From positions 1-49,026 of the IMG/VR virus record IMGVR_UViG_3300045738_000853: a stretch of DNA of 49,026 nt. The stretch is one strand, 5' to 3'. Positions 32,854-40,713 of the stretch are shown here, in pieces. Positions within the stretch are counted from its first letter, which is position 1. Each line of letters opens with the position of its first letter. Below the pieces are notes generated by a model, which was not told the DNA's origin, did not search any database, and saw only the letters and a list, made by a program, of their open reading frames with translations. The position numbers and the translations under genes were made by a program. The DNA comes from a virus.

Positions 32854-32887
32854 GTATATAAAAAGACGGCCCCCGAAGGGGCCGTCT
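32854..32887 (-). terminator. Strong rho-independent terminator with UUCG loop
   Basis: A 10-bp stem (arms 32878-32887 and 32864-32873 on the minus strand) is closed by a cUUCGg tetraloop and followed by a T-rich run (TTTTATATA). It lies 13 bases after the stop of the gene at 32901-33698 and before the secreted protease gene. Confidence 0.95.
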
Positions 32888-32900
32888 AGTGGGGAACGAA

Positions 32901-33698
32901 TTATCCAATAACCTCTCCACCGTTACCTTGCATCTCTCTTTCGAGTACGCGGTTGGGTGAATTGGGGTCATTCTCTTCTACGCCGGGAGCAACCGGAACG
33001 TTCGGGGTTGCAATTGGACGAAGCTCATCTTCAGTGAATTCACTACCGAGAGCAGGATGCTTAATCCATTCGATGGTAGGAATGTGTGAGACATCATAAA
33101 CACTAAAGTCTTCGGCTGCCAAGAAGAAGGCGTCTTCTTCGTCGCTGAAGACCTTTTCTGCTGTAGCAATAGGAACCCTGAATAGTTCTACGCACATAAG
33201 CCTGTAGCCTTCGCGGAAGAGCTTCTTCATTTCCTTAGCCGTAGGCTCTGACCAATCGTTGCCCCAAGTGTTTTCACTTAGCTGGGCAATATTGCTGAGA
33301 CCCTGAAGACATAGCTCAATCCATCTACGGCAATAGTCATTCTTTACGTCGAAGTAACGAATTGGATAGAGCTTGAAAGCCCGTCTCTCGTGACTGATGT
33401 GATGAGCCTCAAGTCTTTCCATGTTGTCCCTCTTGGTGTTTGTGTCAATCAGATTGCACAAACGGACAAACATATTGTGATGATGCTTCACCGCGCCGAG
33501 CGTCGGAGGGCCGGGAACGAAACAATCGGTACGAACTGAAAATGCCTGTAGGTGTTCACCAATCTTTTCAAACAGGCGAGCCAAGGCAAGGTTCATGGTT
33601 TCTTTGTTGTCCCCTACATTGGGGATAGCCCACTTTACGCCCTTGAACATGTAGGGAAGAATTGCATCGTGGGTAGGGATAATTAGATTATCTGCCAT
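32901..33698 (-). CDS. Unknown protein, possibly highly expressed
   Basis: A 265-residue soluble protein rich in His, Trp and charged residues, without signal peptide or membrane segment. AAGGAG upstream and a strong UUCG terminator directly after it suggest high expression and possibly a virion component. The helical middle (HHNMFVRLCNLIDTNTKRDN, CRRWIELCLQGLSNIAQL) and a Pro/Asn-rich acidic tail are the visible parts. I do not recognise the family. Confidence 0.6.
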   Translation of the reverse strand: MADNLIIPTHDAILPYMFKGVKWAIPNVGDNKETMNLALARLFEKIGEHLQAFSVRTDCFVPGPPTLGAVKHHHNMFVRLCNLIDTNTKRDNMERLEAHHISHERRAFKLYPIRYFDVKNDYCRRWIELCLQGLSNIAQLSENTWGNDWSEPTAKEMKKLFREGYRLMCVELFRVPIATAEKVFSDEEDAFFLAAEDFSVYDVSHIPTIEWIKHPALGSEFTEDELRPIATPNVPVAPGVEENDPNSPNRVLEREMQGNGGEVIG

Positions 33699-33710
33699 TT
33701 AAGGAACTCC

Positions 33711-35801
33711 TTATTCTATGTTAAATTTCTCTTTTAGTCGCTGACGGATAAGTATATCAAGCTGCCCCATTGTCATGGTTTGGTCATCTCTATACTCATT
33801 AGTCAGTTCGCCAATAACCGTCATAATCTGCTCTGATGTTACCATTTTTCTAGTGCTAAACGGTATATTAATAAACTCTGGTGGCAATCCATGGACCGGT
33901 TGTGGTTGCTGATAATATGGGGTTGCTACGTTTACAGGCATAGGCATCCCATATCCAGCAAACCCAGAATTAGGCCCGCTCTGTCCTCTCTGCGAATCGT
34001 CAATTTCATTGCTTGTTTTGGGTTGAGGACATTCACCGGGAGGCATTATGTATTCATTTTCGTGTTTATGCTTATGAATATGCTCATGTCGATGAACGTG
34101 CTCTTTTGGACCACTATCCAAGCTTGGGGGATGTGAAGGCCCCATATTATCATACCCTTCTTCTCTATCTAAATCTTCACTATCTTCAGTCTTTTTCTTT
34201 TTTCTTCGTCTTCTGCCTAGAAGGAGCGGAACTCCGTATTTTAATGCCAGCATTCCCAAGCTCATACCACCAAGAGTAAGGCTTACGTTTTCAACAGTAT
34301 TGCCATTGCCACCAGTAGCACCGTCCATGTAATGGCCACTGTTGGCTTCTAAATCTGATATCTGTCCTTCTTTCTCACCGATTACTCCCATAAGGCCGTC
34401 TATTTTATTTTTCAGAGAATCCTTTTGTCCCTCAACAGCCCCCAAAAGGTCTCTCAAACCATTAACTGCATTCTGAGCTTCCAAAAGACTACCGTTTGTC
34501 CCACCAAGCTCCGCTTTAAGACTTTCAGATAAAGCTTCCAAACTATTTAATTTTGTTTGTAATTCAGCTTGAACGCCATCAGATAGATTTTCAAGGTTGA
34601 GCAACTTCTCTTGCAATTCTGTAATCTTATCCATATACTCTTGTCGTTCTTTTTCAAAGCCGCCTGTGGGTGGGTCTACCGGACCACCGGGGTCTGGTCT
34701 ACCGGGCCAGCCGTCCCACCCGTCACTGCCTCCTCCGCCGTCTGGCGGATTGGGATTGGGATTAGGGTTGGGGTTGGGGGGGTTAGGATTCGGAGGACTA
34801 TTACCCCAAGGACACCAAGGAAATAAGCCATTATCATCATATAAATCACCAACTCTTATACCTCCGTAGTATTGGGCAGCATCCATGACACTACCATCTG
34901 GAAACTTAAGTTCGGGGCAAAACATAAACTCGCCCTTGACGGTCTTTCTAAGACCCCCCTTATGGGGAATCACAATATGGTCTTTAATTTTACGGCCACA
35001 GTGCGGACAAGCTCTGTTTAATCTTTCTTCTGCGGGCCTAGTGCTAAACGGAGTGTCTTTCTTCTCTTGTTTTTCGTCCTTGACTACGTTATAGCCAGCT
35101 TCAATAGGATGGCCCTGACCATTACCCTCCATTATCTCGTAAATCTGTTTTAGGGACAGACCAGCGCCATAGTCATCTTCTCCATCATCTGTCCACGCGC
35201 CATCTCCAACCCTCCAAGCGAGAAGGATTCCGAGACGGGTTTGAAGTTCGCCCTTGTCATCTTTAACAAGAATTAGAACACCGCTGCCAGATTGACCCCC
35301 GATGGGTGCAGCGCTGAAGCTAACAACAGCCCCGGCATTTCTAAGAATTCTACCTTCCCAAATACAAGCCCATTGAGCGGAGGGACATCCGCCCGCTATA
35401 ACAAGGTCGTTTGCCTCTATTTTTGTGCCTTTTGGGGCGAGAGGAATAACTCTTGGGGGATATCGGCCAAAATACTTCTTTTTCACAGATACAATAGCCA
35501 AGTCTAGGGCCGTTCCCTCTTGGTATGCAGAATACTCTGTTTTAAAGGGAATCATAGCAGACTTGTAGCCATCTTGAAAGAACTCTAGGTGACCTCTCTT
35601 GGCTCTTCCAACTACGTGACCATTAGTCATGACGTAGTATTTGTCTTCATCTTCTTGGAATACGGTTCCACTTCCGCGAGCACCGTTTGTGTTTACTCTA
35701 CACACAGCGTCTAGAGCTTCATCCATTGTTAATGGCTGAGCATCTGCCGTGTTTATCATGCACCCTAGAGTAAGGGCGATAGCAAATAGTAATTTTTTCA
35801 T
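33711..35801 (-). CDS. Large secreted mosaic protein with trypsin-like protease domain
   Basis: A 696-residue protein. Domains in order: signal peptide (MKKLLFAIALTLGCMINTAD then Ala); a serine protease (TNGHVVGRAK His, ALDLAIVSVKK Asp, GGQSGSGVLI Ser); a Cys segment (CPHCGRK then FMFCPEL); a Pro-Asn repeat and Gly-rich linker; a coiled coil (about 400-500); one transmembrane helix (SLGMLALKYGVPLLLG) followed by RRRRKKKK, so the end faces the cytoplasm; a His-rich stretch (HVHRHEHIHKHKHE); a Pro/Gln-rich region; and a short helical C-terminus. It could be an envelope-spanning sensor or protease. The start has AAAGG nine bases upstream. I know no phage protein with this arrangement. Confidence 0.8.
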   Translation of the reverse strand: MKKLLFAIALTLGCMINTADAQPLTMDEALDAVCRVNTNGARGSGTVFQEDEDKYYVMTNGHVVGRAKRGHLEFFQDGYKSAMIPFKTEYSAYQEGTALDLAIVSVKKKYFGRYPPRVIPLAPKGTKIEANDLVIAGGCPSAQWACIWEGRILRNAGAVVSFSAAPIGGQSGSGVLILVKDDKGELQTRLGILLAWRVGDGAWTDDGEDDYGAGLSLKQIYEIMEGNGQGHPIEAGYNVVKDEKQEKKDTPFSTRPAEERLNRACPHCGRKIKDHIVIPHKGGLRKTVKGEFMFCPELKFPDGSVMDAAQYYGGIRVGDLYDDNGLFPWCPWGNSPPNPNPPNPNPNPNPNPPDGGGGSDGWDGWPGRPDPGGPVDPPTGGFEKERQEYMDKITELQEKLLNLENLSDGVQAELQTKLNSLEALSESLKAELGGTNGSLLEAQNAVNGLRDLLGAVEGQKDSLKNKIDGLMGVIGEKEGQISDLEANSGHYMDGATGGNGNTVENVSLTLGGMSLGMLALKYGVPLLLGRRRRKKKKTEDSEDLDREEGYDNMGPSHPPSLDSGPKEHVHRHEHIHKHKHENEYIMPPGECPQPKTSNEIDDSQRGQSGPNSGFAGYGMPMPVNVATPYYQQPQPVHGLPPEFINIPFSTRKMVTSEQIMTVIGELTNEYRDDQTMTMGQLDILIRQRLKEKFNIE
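34752..34782 (+). repeat. Telomere-like G-rich tract, potential G-quadruplex
   Basis: The plus strand carries four or more runs of three or more G separated by 2-4 bases (GGGATT, GGGATTA, GGGTT, GGGGTT, then seven G). It encodes the Pro-Asn repeat of the mosaic protease on the other strand. The G-rich strand is the template strand, so a quadruplex would stand in the path of RNA polymerase. Confidence 0.75.
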
Positions 35802-35869
35802 TATGTTGGACCTTTCCATGGGGCATTAACCGTCAGAAAGTCCTTATTACAAATCCTGATTATTATAAA

Positions 35870-36469
35870 TTACCAGTCTTTTTGTATAGTAAACTGGTAT
35901 GAAAATAGCGCCGACCTAGCTAGGTCAGCAGGGGTAGTTGCGGAATCTGCCAAGTATGGAGTCGGGTCAAGATAGTTTTTTCTATAGGCGTAGGTAACAG
36001 CCGTACTGCAAACAAAAACTTCGTTTGGTTCTTCGTCTTTCATATTTTGTTCGGCTAGCCTAAAAAATGGTGCGTAATGTTTAGCAAGTTTCCAAAAGTT
36101 CTTCCAACCATAATCAAGACCGGTGATGCCTTTCATCGTGTCTGTGATTCGTTCAGCAACACTGTTTTCACCATAATCAAGATTATATTTCCTTCCGCCA
36201 ATGCTAATTAAATCAGCAGCACGAAATACGTCAATATTGTTTGGGTGGGTTTCGACCTGACTCTTCATAGCGACGATTCGGCCACCTTTAAATTCTCTAA
36301 ATTCAATACACTGCAAATCGTCATCGTCCCAGTGGACCATAGCTGCGTGGCTATGTGTTCCACCGCCGTATCTTTTAATCATCCAAGACATTAGTCCCTC
36401 ACCACGAAATAAAAGAACATCGGCTTCTTTAATTCGCCCTAACGCTTCATTGTAAGGAACCAGAATCAT
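35870..36469 (-). CDS. Permuted papain-like (NlpC/P60, YiiX-type) peptidase
   Basis: A 199-residue protein of the circularly permuted papain fold. DVLLFRGEGLMSWMIKRYGG and THSHAAMVHWDDD give the N-terminal strand and catalytic His, and NEVFVCSTAVTYAYRKNY the catalytic Cys. Such enzymes cut peptide or amide bonds in peptidoglycan or act on lipids. No signal peptide is present, so export would need a holin or virion delivery. It begins at AGGAG plus ATG right after the small membrane protein gene. Confidence 0.75.
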   Translation of the reverse strand: MILVPYNEALGRIKEADVLLFRGEGLMSWMIKRYGGGTHSHAAMVHWDDDDLQCIEFREFKGGRIVAMKSQVETHPNNIDVFRAADLISIGGRKYNLDYGENSVAERITDTMKGITGLDYGWKNFWKLAKHYAPFFRLAEQNMKDEEPNEVFVCSTAVTYAYRKNYLDPTPYLADSATTPADLARSALFSYQFTIQKDW

Positions 36470-36790
36470 CTATTTCTCCTCAAGTTTTTTATCTATTCTG
36501 TCTAGAATATCCGCTATTCTTCTTTGGTCGTTTACGATTTGCATCATCACCTGCTGCATATCTTTTTGAGTTTCTGCCCAGCTTCTAGGTACGTAAACTA
36601 ATGGCGTGCCATCGGAATCTTGTCGGGATACTACCTTGTAAGTGTGCTGCATCCAGTCTCTTTCGTCGTCCATTAAAATTGACTTTTGCGGAACCGCTTT
36701 TAAAATAAGAACCTCAATAACCTTCCCCAAACCCAGAACAATTGCCACGATTGCGGCTAACACAGGAATTGAAAAGATATCTGATTCCAT
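36470..36790 (-). CDS. Small membrane protein with coiled coil, holin or spanin-like
   Basis: A 106-residue protein with an N-terminal transmembrane helix (SIPVLAAIVAIVLGLGKVIE) and a C-terminal coiled coil (MQQVMMQIVNDQRRIADILD to EEK). The layout resembles an inner-membrane spanin or holin-associated protein. It sits one base before the peptidase gene. AAAGGCG precedes the ATG, and a terminator separates it from the structural-type genes upstream. Confidence 0.6.
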   Translation of the reverse strand: MESDIFSIPVLAAIVAIVLGLGKVIEVLILKAVPQKSILMDDERDWMQHTYKVVSRQDSDGTPLVYVPRSWAETQKDMQQVMMQIVNDQRRIADILDRIDKKLEEK

Positions 36791-36803
36791 GAGTGGACGC
36801 CTT

Positions 36804-36848
36804 TCAAATAAAAAGGGGGCTAGCTGTACCGTATGCCAGCCAACCCCC
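36804..36848 (-). terminator. Rho-independent terminator
   Basis: An 11-bp stem (arms 36838-36848 and 36815-36825, two G-U pairs) with a 12-base loop is followed by TTTTTATTT on the minus strand. It closes the two paralogous structural-type genes from the membrane protein/peptidase pair. Confidence 0.9.
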
Positions 36849-36871
36849 TCCGTGAAATTGGATGTTACCTC

Positions 36872-37444
36872 TTAGCCGCCAGTTTTGGCCTTATAGTCAT
36901 CCTGCTTCGGAGTCAATGCCCCGTACATGTAAACCAGTTCACCGGGAATGGCTCGTGTCGGGTTGGCGGCATCGTCTGATGCAGCCGTTGTGCCATCCAT
37001 TTTGACATAGTTAGACACATCCCCTGCGTTTCCACCCTTGGTTGCAATACCTGTCTTATAGTCAATAGATGTGATATGATATCTATGGGTTTTTACTAGA
37101 GGATTGATAGCGCGACGGCCAGCCCTGTCAGAGCCAAACAGAAGAACGGTGTTGCTGACATTGTTGACCTTTGAGGCAACGTGGCGAATCAAAAACTGAG
37201 GGTCTTCTTTTGTAGGCTGATAAGCCATTGACCCACCGGATTTGCTAGTCGTAACACCGGGCTTCCACTTGGTTCCGGTACTTGCCAAAACCCTGCTGCC
37301 AACTACATGGCTGTGGTTATCCAAGAACGACTTCAATGAGGGCGCGCTTGAAACAGTGTTAGTACTAGTGTCAATGTTGCCACCGCTAAGAACGGTCGCA
37401 CCATTATTTCTGGTAGTACTTCCAGATATTGTTGTAGTAGCCAT
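36872..37444 (-). CDS. Structural-type protein, paralogue B
   Basis: A 190-residue protein homologous over nearly its full length to the C-terminal two-thirds of the next gene. Shared blocks include GATVLSGGN, KPGVTTSKSGGSMAYQP, DPQFLIR, KTHRYHITSIDYKTGIATKG, and the identical end KTGG. It is rich in Thr, Ser and Gly, like phage decoration or tail proteins. AGGTGA before the ATG and a terminator after it suggest high expression. Probably a virion protein. Confidence 0.7.
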   Translation of the reverse strand: MATTTISGSTTRNNGATVLSGGNIDTSTNTVSSAPSLKSFLDNHSHVVGSRVLASTGTKWKPGVTTSKSGGSMAYQPTKEDPQFLIRHVASKVNNVSNTVLLFGSDRAGRRAINPLVKTHRYHITSIDYKTGIATKGGNAGDVSNYVKMDGTTAASDDAANPTRAIPGELVYMYGALTPKQDDYKAKTGG

Positions 37445-37475
37445 ATATCACCTGTTGTAATAGAGTTGTTAGCGA

Positions 37476-38387
37476 TTAACCACCGGTTTTTGTTGAGTAA
37501 TCTGCTTGCGTAGGAAGGTTAGCTCCTATATGGAAGACCAACTCACCCGGAACTGACCGCGAAGTTTCAAGGGCTTCGTCAGATGCTGCTGTAGAACCGT
37601 CAGACTTGACGAAGTTGGACACATCGCCCGCAGTTCCACCCTTCGTGGCAAAACCAGTGTTATATGCAATGCTAGTAATGTTATATTTATGAGTCTTAAC
37701 AACACCCCTTTCTCCACGACCGGCAGCATCAGCGCCAGCGATTTGAAGAACGGTGCTGGAAACATTATTAATCTTGCTGCTGTAGCCACGCAGTAGGAAC
37801 TGAGGGTCGCTCGCAGCGGGTTGGTAAGCAAGAGCGCCAGAACCTTTGGAGGTCTGAACACCCGGCTTATGCTTCGTGCCAGTAATAGCCTTAACTCTAC
37901 TTCCATAAACAGCGCTCGCATCCAAGTTTCCTCTTAGGGTCTTGGAGTTGCTCACTGTTTTTGAGCTATCGACATTTCCACCGTGAAGAACAGTAGCCCC
38001 ATCGTCTCGCACCACCCAGCCGCCGGTGAAATTTGTCTTGGTCATACCAGCAGTTTCAGTATCCGTGAGGGTGACTGTTGTGTTTCCATTAGCTCCCACA
38101 GTGTTTTGCGTAATGGTAACAACCGCTCCATCTACTGATGCAGAAAATCTGGTTCCAGCGGGTCCACTGCTTGTGTTAATGACGTTCATTAAATTTGTAG
38201 CAGTTGCATCGTTGCTTGTAGTGGACGCCCAAGTGCCAGCTACCGAGCTTTGGTCTCCGTTGTCGAAATCATAGTTAGTTCCATCAGTAGCAATTAAATT
38301 AACTTTGTCGGTTGAATTGAGTTCCGTATAGTCAGTAATTGTTACTGTTGCAGTATTAGAAGAAAAGATTGTCGCACTCGTTGCCAT
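37476..38387 (-). CDS. Structural-type protein with extra N-terminal domain, paralogue A
   Basis: A 303-residue protein. The N-terminal ~125 residues form a Thr/Asn-rich beta domain (ATVTITDYTELNSTDKVNLI, then VVTITQNTVGANGNTTVTLT), a type widespread in phage virion proteins. The rest matches paralogue B. GGGGGT seven to eight bases upstream supports the ATG at 38387. The same frame continues upstream to an ATG at 38495, adding a 36-residue hydrophobic leader, but without a ribosome site. Likely a capsid decoration or fibre-type protein. Confidence 0.7.
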   Translation of the reverse strand: MATSATIFSSNTATVTITDYTELNSTDKVNLIATDGTNYDFDNGDQSSVAGTWASTTSNDATATNLMNVINTSSGPAGTRFSASVDGAVVTITQNTVGANGNTTVTLTDTETAGMTKTNFTGGWVVRDDGATVLHGGNVDSSKTVSNSKTLRGNLDASAVYGSRVKAITGTKHKPGVQTSKGSGALAYQPAASDPQFLLRGYSSKINNVSSTVLQIAGADAAGRGERGVVKTHKYNITSIAYNTGFATKGGTAGDVSNFVKSDGSTAASDEALETSRSVPGELVFHIGANLPTQADYSTKTGG

Positions 38388-38553
38388 TTGATGACCCCCT
38401 ATTAAAATTCCCAGCAAAACAAACATGATATTTTGGATTAGAACAAGACCAGTAACCATAAGCACTGTGAACTTATTCCACATACAAAACCACATTTTTT
38501 ACTGGGGTGCTGTTTTTCCTGATTGTCCCATAGAATAGTCCTAATCCGAACTA

Positions 38554-39198
38554 TCATACACCATTTTTGAGAAACTCTTCAGCTAATCGTGGTGATGTTA
38601 ACCTAATAGAATGTATTCCAGCCTCTCTAAACATATCAAAATGAGCAGGGGTCCATATTCTGCCACAGGCTATAACCTTGATTCCTGTTTTTGATTGAAT
38701 TCTACTAGAAATGATTATGTTGTCTAAAGTATCATCCGCCATAGTTCCGGTGGCGTTTGCTACATATTCGATTCCTTCTTTTAAAAAAAGACCACACAGA
38801 GGGAAAATAATTTTTTCAGAGAGAAGCCTATATTCTATGATTGGTCTCAATTCAACGCCGCTATCTTTACATGCCATTAAGCATGCTTTCATATCTTTTC
38901 GTATAGCCTCCCAATTTTCTTCAGAGGCATCCACACTATTTATGCAGAGGTCTATCAGACTGGCCCCTTTCCTGATAGAGACTATTATTTCGTGAATTCT
39001 AACCGACGTTTCGCTCAGGCCGTAAGGAAAGTCTACGGCGGCAGAAATGTCGATGTATTCCTTGAAGAAGGCTGTTTTAGAAACAAGCCCGGAAGGCACA
39101 GAGATACAATTAGCTGTGCATCTTGTGCCAGTAAAGATGCTGCTTAGAATTGAATCATAGTCTGAGATTCTATCATAACAAGCGAGTTCCAGTTCCAT
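38554..39198 (-). CDS. DeoC-like aldolase-fold protein lacking catalytic lysines
   Basis: A 214-residue TIM-barrel protein matching deoxyribose-phosphate aldolase by order of strands: SAAVDFPYGLSE, LIDLCINSVDAS, LRPIIEY, IEYVANATGTMAD, and IKVIACGRIWTPAHF. In active DeoC the block DFIKTSTG carries the Schiff-base Lys; here it reads EYVANATG. The second Lys (FKPAGG) is replaced by VIACGR. The protein is therefore probably not a normal aldolase. TAATG overlaps the next gene. It could bind a nucleotide or sugar phosphate. Confidence 0.65.
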   Translation of the reverse strand: MELELACYDRISDYDSILSSIFTGTRCTANCISVPSGLVSKTAFFKEYIDISAAVDFPYGLSETSVRIHEIIVSIRKGASLIDLCINSVDASEENWEAIRKDMKACLMACKDSGVELRPIIEYRLLSEKIIFPLCGLFLKEGIEYVANATGTMADDTLDNIIISSRIQSKTGIKVIACGRIWTPAHFDMFREAGIHSIRLTSPRLAEEFLKNGV

Positions 39199-39836
39199 TA
39201 GTCTTCCGAGTTCACAACTATTCCGCCCGAAATAACTCTGGCTTCGTTGTAAACAATCATCTTTTCTAAAAAGGAGTCGTCATTTTTGTCGTCAGTAAAG
39301 GCGTAATCGAGTTCACCATTTGGAAACACAAATATAGCCCAGTGTTTGCTCTTGGCCTTTAATTTTTTTTGCAGGGCTTCAACCTCACGTTTTACAGACT
39401 CGTCTTCAATTTTGGCTTCTTCAATATGAATATTGCACAGCGCGTTTTCAACCTCAACCCTGACATCTCTAAAGTTGAACAGTTTTGCAACGCCCAAGAA
39501 GAATCTATACCTAGTTAAAACAACCAGAACCTCAACTCCACCGATGGATTCAATTGTATCTTTTACTTCTTCTGTAATATCAAAGTTGGTGTATCCCATC
39601 CAGCAATCAAACTGTTTGGTTGGACTCATCCGGTCGTGTAGGCGATACATGCCAACCGGAGTAGAAACAATTGTAGGAAGCTCCGATATAAATCCAGAGT
39701 ACAATTCTGTGATATCAATCTCTTCGCTTTCTTCTTCTTTTGCGCTGGACTGTAGTTGAGAAAAGGGGTTTGTGGAGGAGTTTTGCTCTACTTCATCCTC
39801 CCATTTTTCCCAAGCGATTTTTTTAACTGACGACAT
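39198..39836 (-). CDS. Unknown acidic protein
   Basis: A 212-residue protein with an acidic, low-complexity start (FSQLQSSAKEEESEEIDITE) and a mixed alpha/beta core (EVLVVLTRYRFFLGVAKLFN, HWAIFVFPNGELDYAFTD). A helical coiled segment lies near residues 140-165. AGGAGG before the ATG at 39836 is a strong ribosome site. No family is recognised. Confidence 0.55.
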   Translation of the reverse strand: MSSVKKIAWEKWEDEVEQNSSTNPFSQLQSSAKEEESEEIDITELYSGFISELPTIVSTPVGMYRLHDRMSPTKQFDCWMGYTNFDITEEVKDTIESIGGVEVLVVLTRYRFFLGVAKLFNFRDVRVEVENALCNIHIEEAKIEDESVKREVEALQKKLKAKSKHWAIFVFPNGELDYAFTDDKNDDSFLEKMIVYNEARVISGGIVVNSED

Positions 39837-39849
39837 GATGGCCTCCTAG

Positions 39850-40215
39850 CTATATAGGAATGTTATTATCGTCCAGAGATGTGCCAATAACCTGAGTAGG
39901 TTTGACAAGGGGGTTATCCCCCAAAGTTTGTCCCGCTGTTACTATATGTAAAAATCCTAGCAGTCTTATATAATCTTTTTCGTTATCGTTTGCTACACAG
40001 GAATCTTTTATGATTTTCAAAAGCTCTTCAGCTAAAAGCCCATTATTGACTAAGTAAATGAGTTGAGCAAGGTTAAATACGCTGTCTTCATCCCACTCAC
40101 ATTCTATCCCTACGTCTTCGTTATCATGGAGAATAAAATGTATAGAGCACTGAGTCTTAGATTCTGGCTCTGGCTCTGGCTTTTTCTTATTGAAGAACTT
40201 AGAAAAAATACCCAT
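39850..40215 (-). CDS. Unknown small protein
   Basis: A 121-residue protein that begins with a short basic amphipathic helix (MGIFSKFFNKKKP) and a Pro-Glu repeat linker, then a compact acidic domain (HFILHDNEDVGIECEWDEDS). Its pattern resembles small phage proteins associated with structural genes, but I cannot name it. It lies five bases after the next gene. Confidence 0.5.
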   Translation of the reverse strand: MGIFSKFFNKKKPEPEPESKTQCSIHFILHDNEDVGIECEWDEDSVFNLAQLIYLVNNGLLAEELLKIIKDSCVANDNEKDYIRLLGFLHIVTAGQTLGDNPLVKPTQVIGTSLDDNNIPI

Positions 40216-40219
40216 AGGG

Positions 40220-40420
40220 TTACCCCAGCGCTTGAACTATTTCTACACAACTTTCAGCGTGTTCATAATCTTCTACAGCCTTAAGATATTCTGCAAGAAC
40301 GTAAGGATGCTCTCCGACACCTACGGGTTCCTCGTATAATCTCATTCTAAGCTTGGCTTCTTCCATTTTTGATTGAAAATGGCTTACAGCTGCCTGACGC
40401 ACTAATGCCTTGTGCGACAT
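40220..40420 (-). CDS. Small helical protein
   Basis: A 66-residue protein, mainly helical (AAVSHFQSKMEEAKLRMRLY, AEYLKAVEDYEHAESCVEIV). AAGGAGG seven bases upstream of the ATG indicates efficient translation. The leader upstream holds a hairpin at 40458-40473 (6-bp GC stem, 4-base loop). Function unknown. Confidence 0.55.
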   Translation of the reverse strand: MSHKALVRQAAVSHFQSKMEEAKLRMRLYEEPVGVGEHPYVLAEYLKAVEDYEHAESCVEIVQALG

Positions 40421-40487
40421 GGTCCTTCCTCCTTAAATTTCTTTTAGAATAATAGATTGCGCCGACCGGCGCAGTTTACCTGACCTT

Positions 40488-40688
40488 TCAGTTCAAGCAA
40501 GCACAGCCATCCTTGCAGTCTACGCCGCACTTGCAGTTGTCGCAAGAGCAGTCGTCACAGACGCAAGCGGCGCCAGCTACCGGACAAACTCCAGCACAAT
40601 TGCATAGCAACGGGCAGAAGTGAAGACAGTAACCAACCACGCCTCCTATTAGGAAACACAGCCAATGATTTCTAAGATAATCTAACAT
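40488..40688 (-). CDS. Cys-rich, membrane-anchored metallothionein-like protein
   Basis: A 66-residue protein with 15 cysteines. Residues 10-27 are hydrophobic and could span a membrane. The last third is a string of CxC and CxxC pairs (CVCDDCSCDNCKCGVDCKDG then CACLN), the composition of a metallothionein or metal buffer. AAAGGAG precedes the ATG. It may bind zinc, copper or Fe-S clusters or form disulphides if exported. I know no named phage family like it. Confidence 0.7.
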   Translation of the reverse strand: MLDYLRNHWLCFLIGGVVGYCLHFCPLLCNCAGVCPVAGAACVCDDCSCDNCKCGVDCKDGCACLN

Positions 40689-40713
40689 TTTTATCTCCTT
40701 TGTTGTAGTGTTA

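Noticed and set aside
34597-34869. Plus-strand reading frame rich in Gly-Leu repeats
   Set aside because: It is the mirror image of the Pro-Asn repeat and Gly-rich linker of the mosaic protease. There is no ribosome site, and all supported genes are on the minus strand.
40458-40473. Rho-independent terminator after the Cys-rich gene
   Set aside because: There is a 6-bp GC hairpin, but the following bases are mixed (AATCTATTATTC) with no T run, so it was kept only as a leader hairpin.
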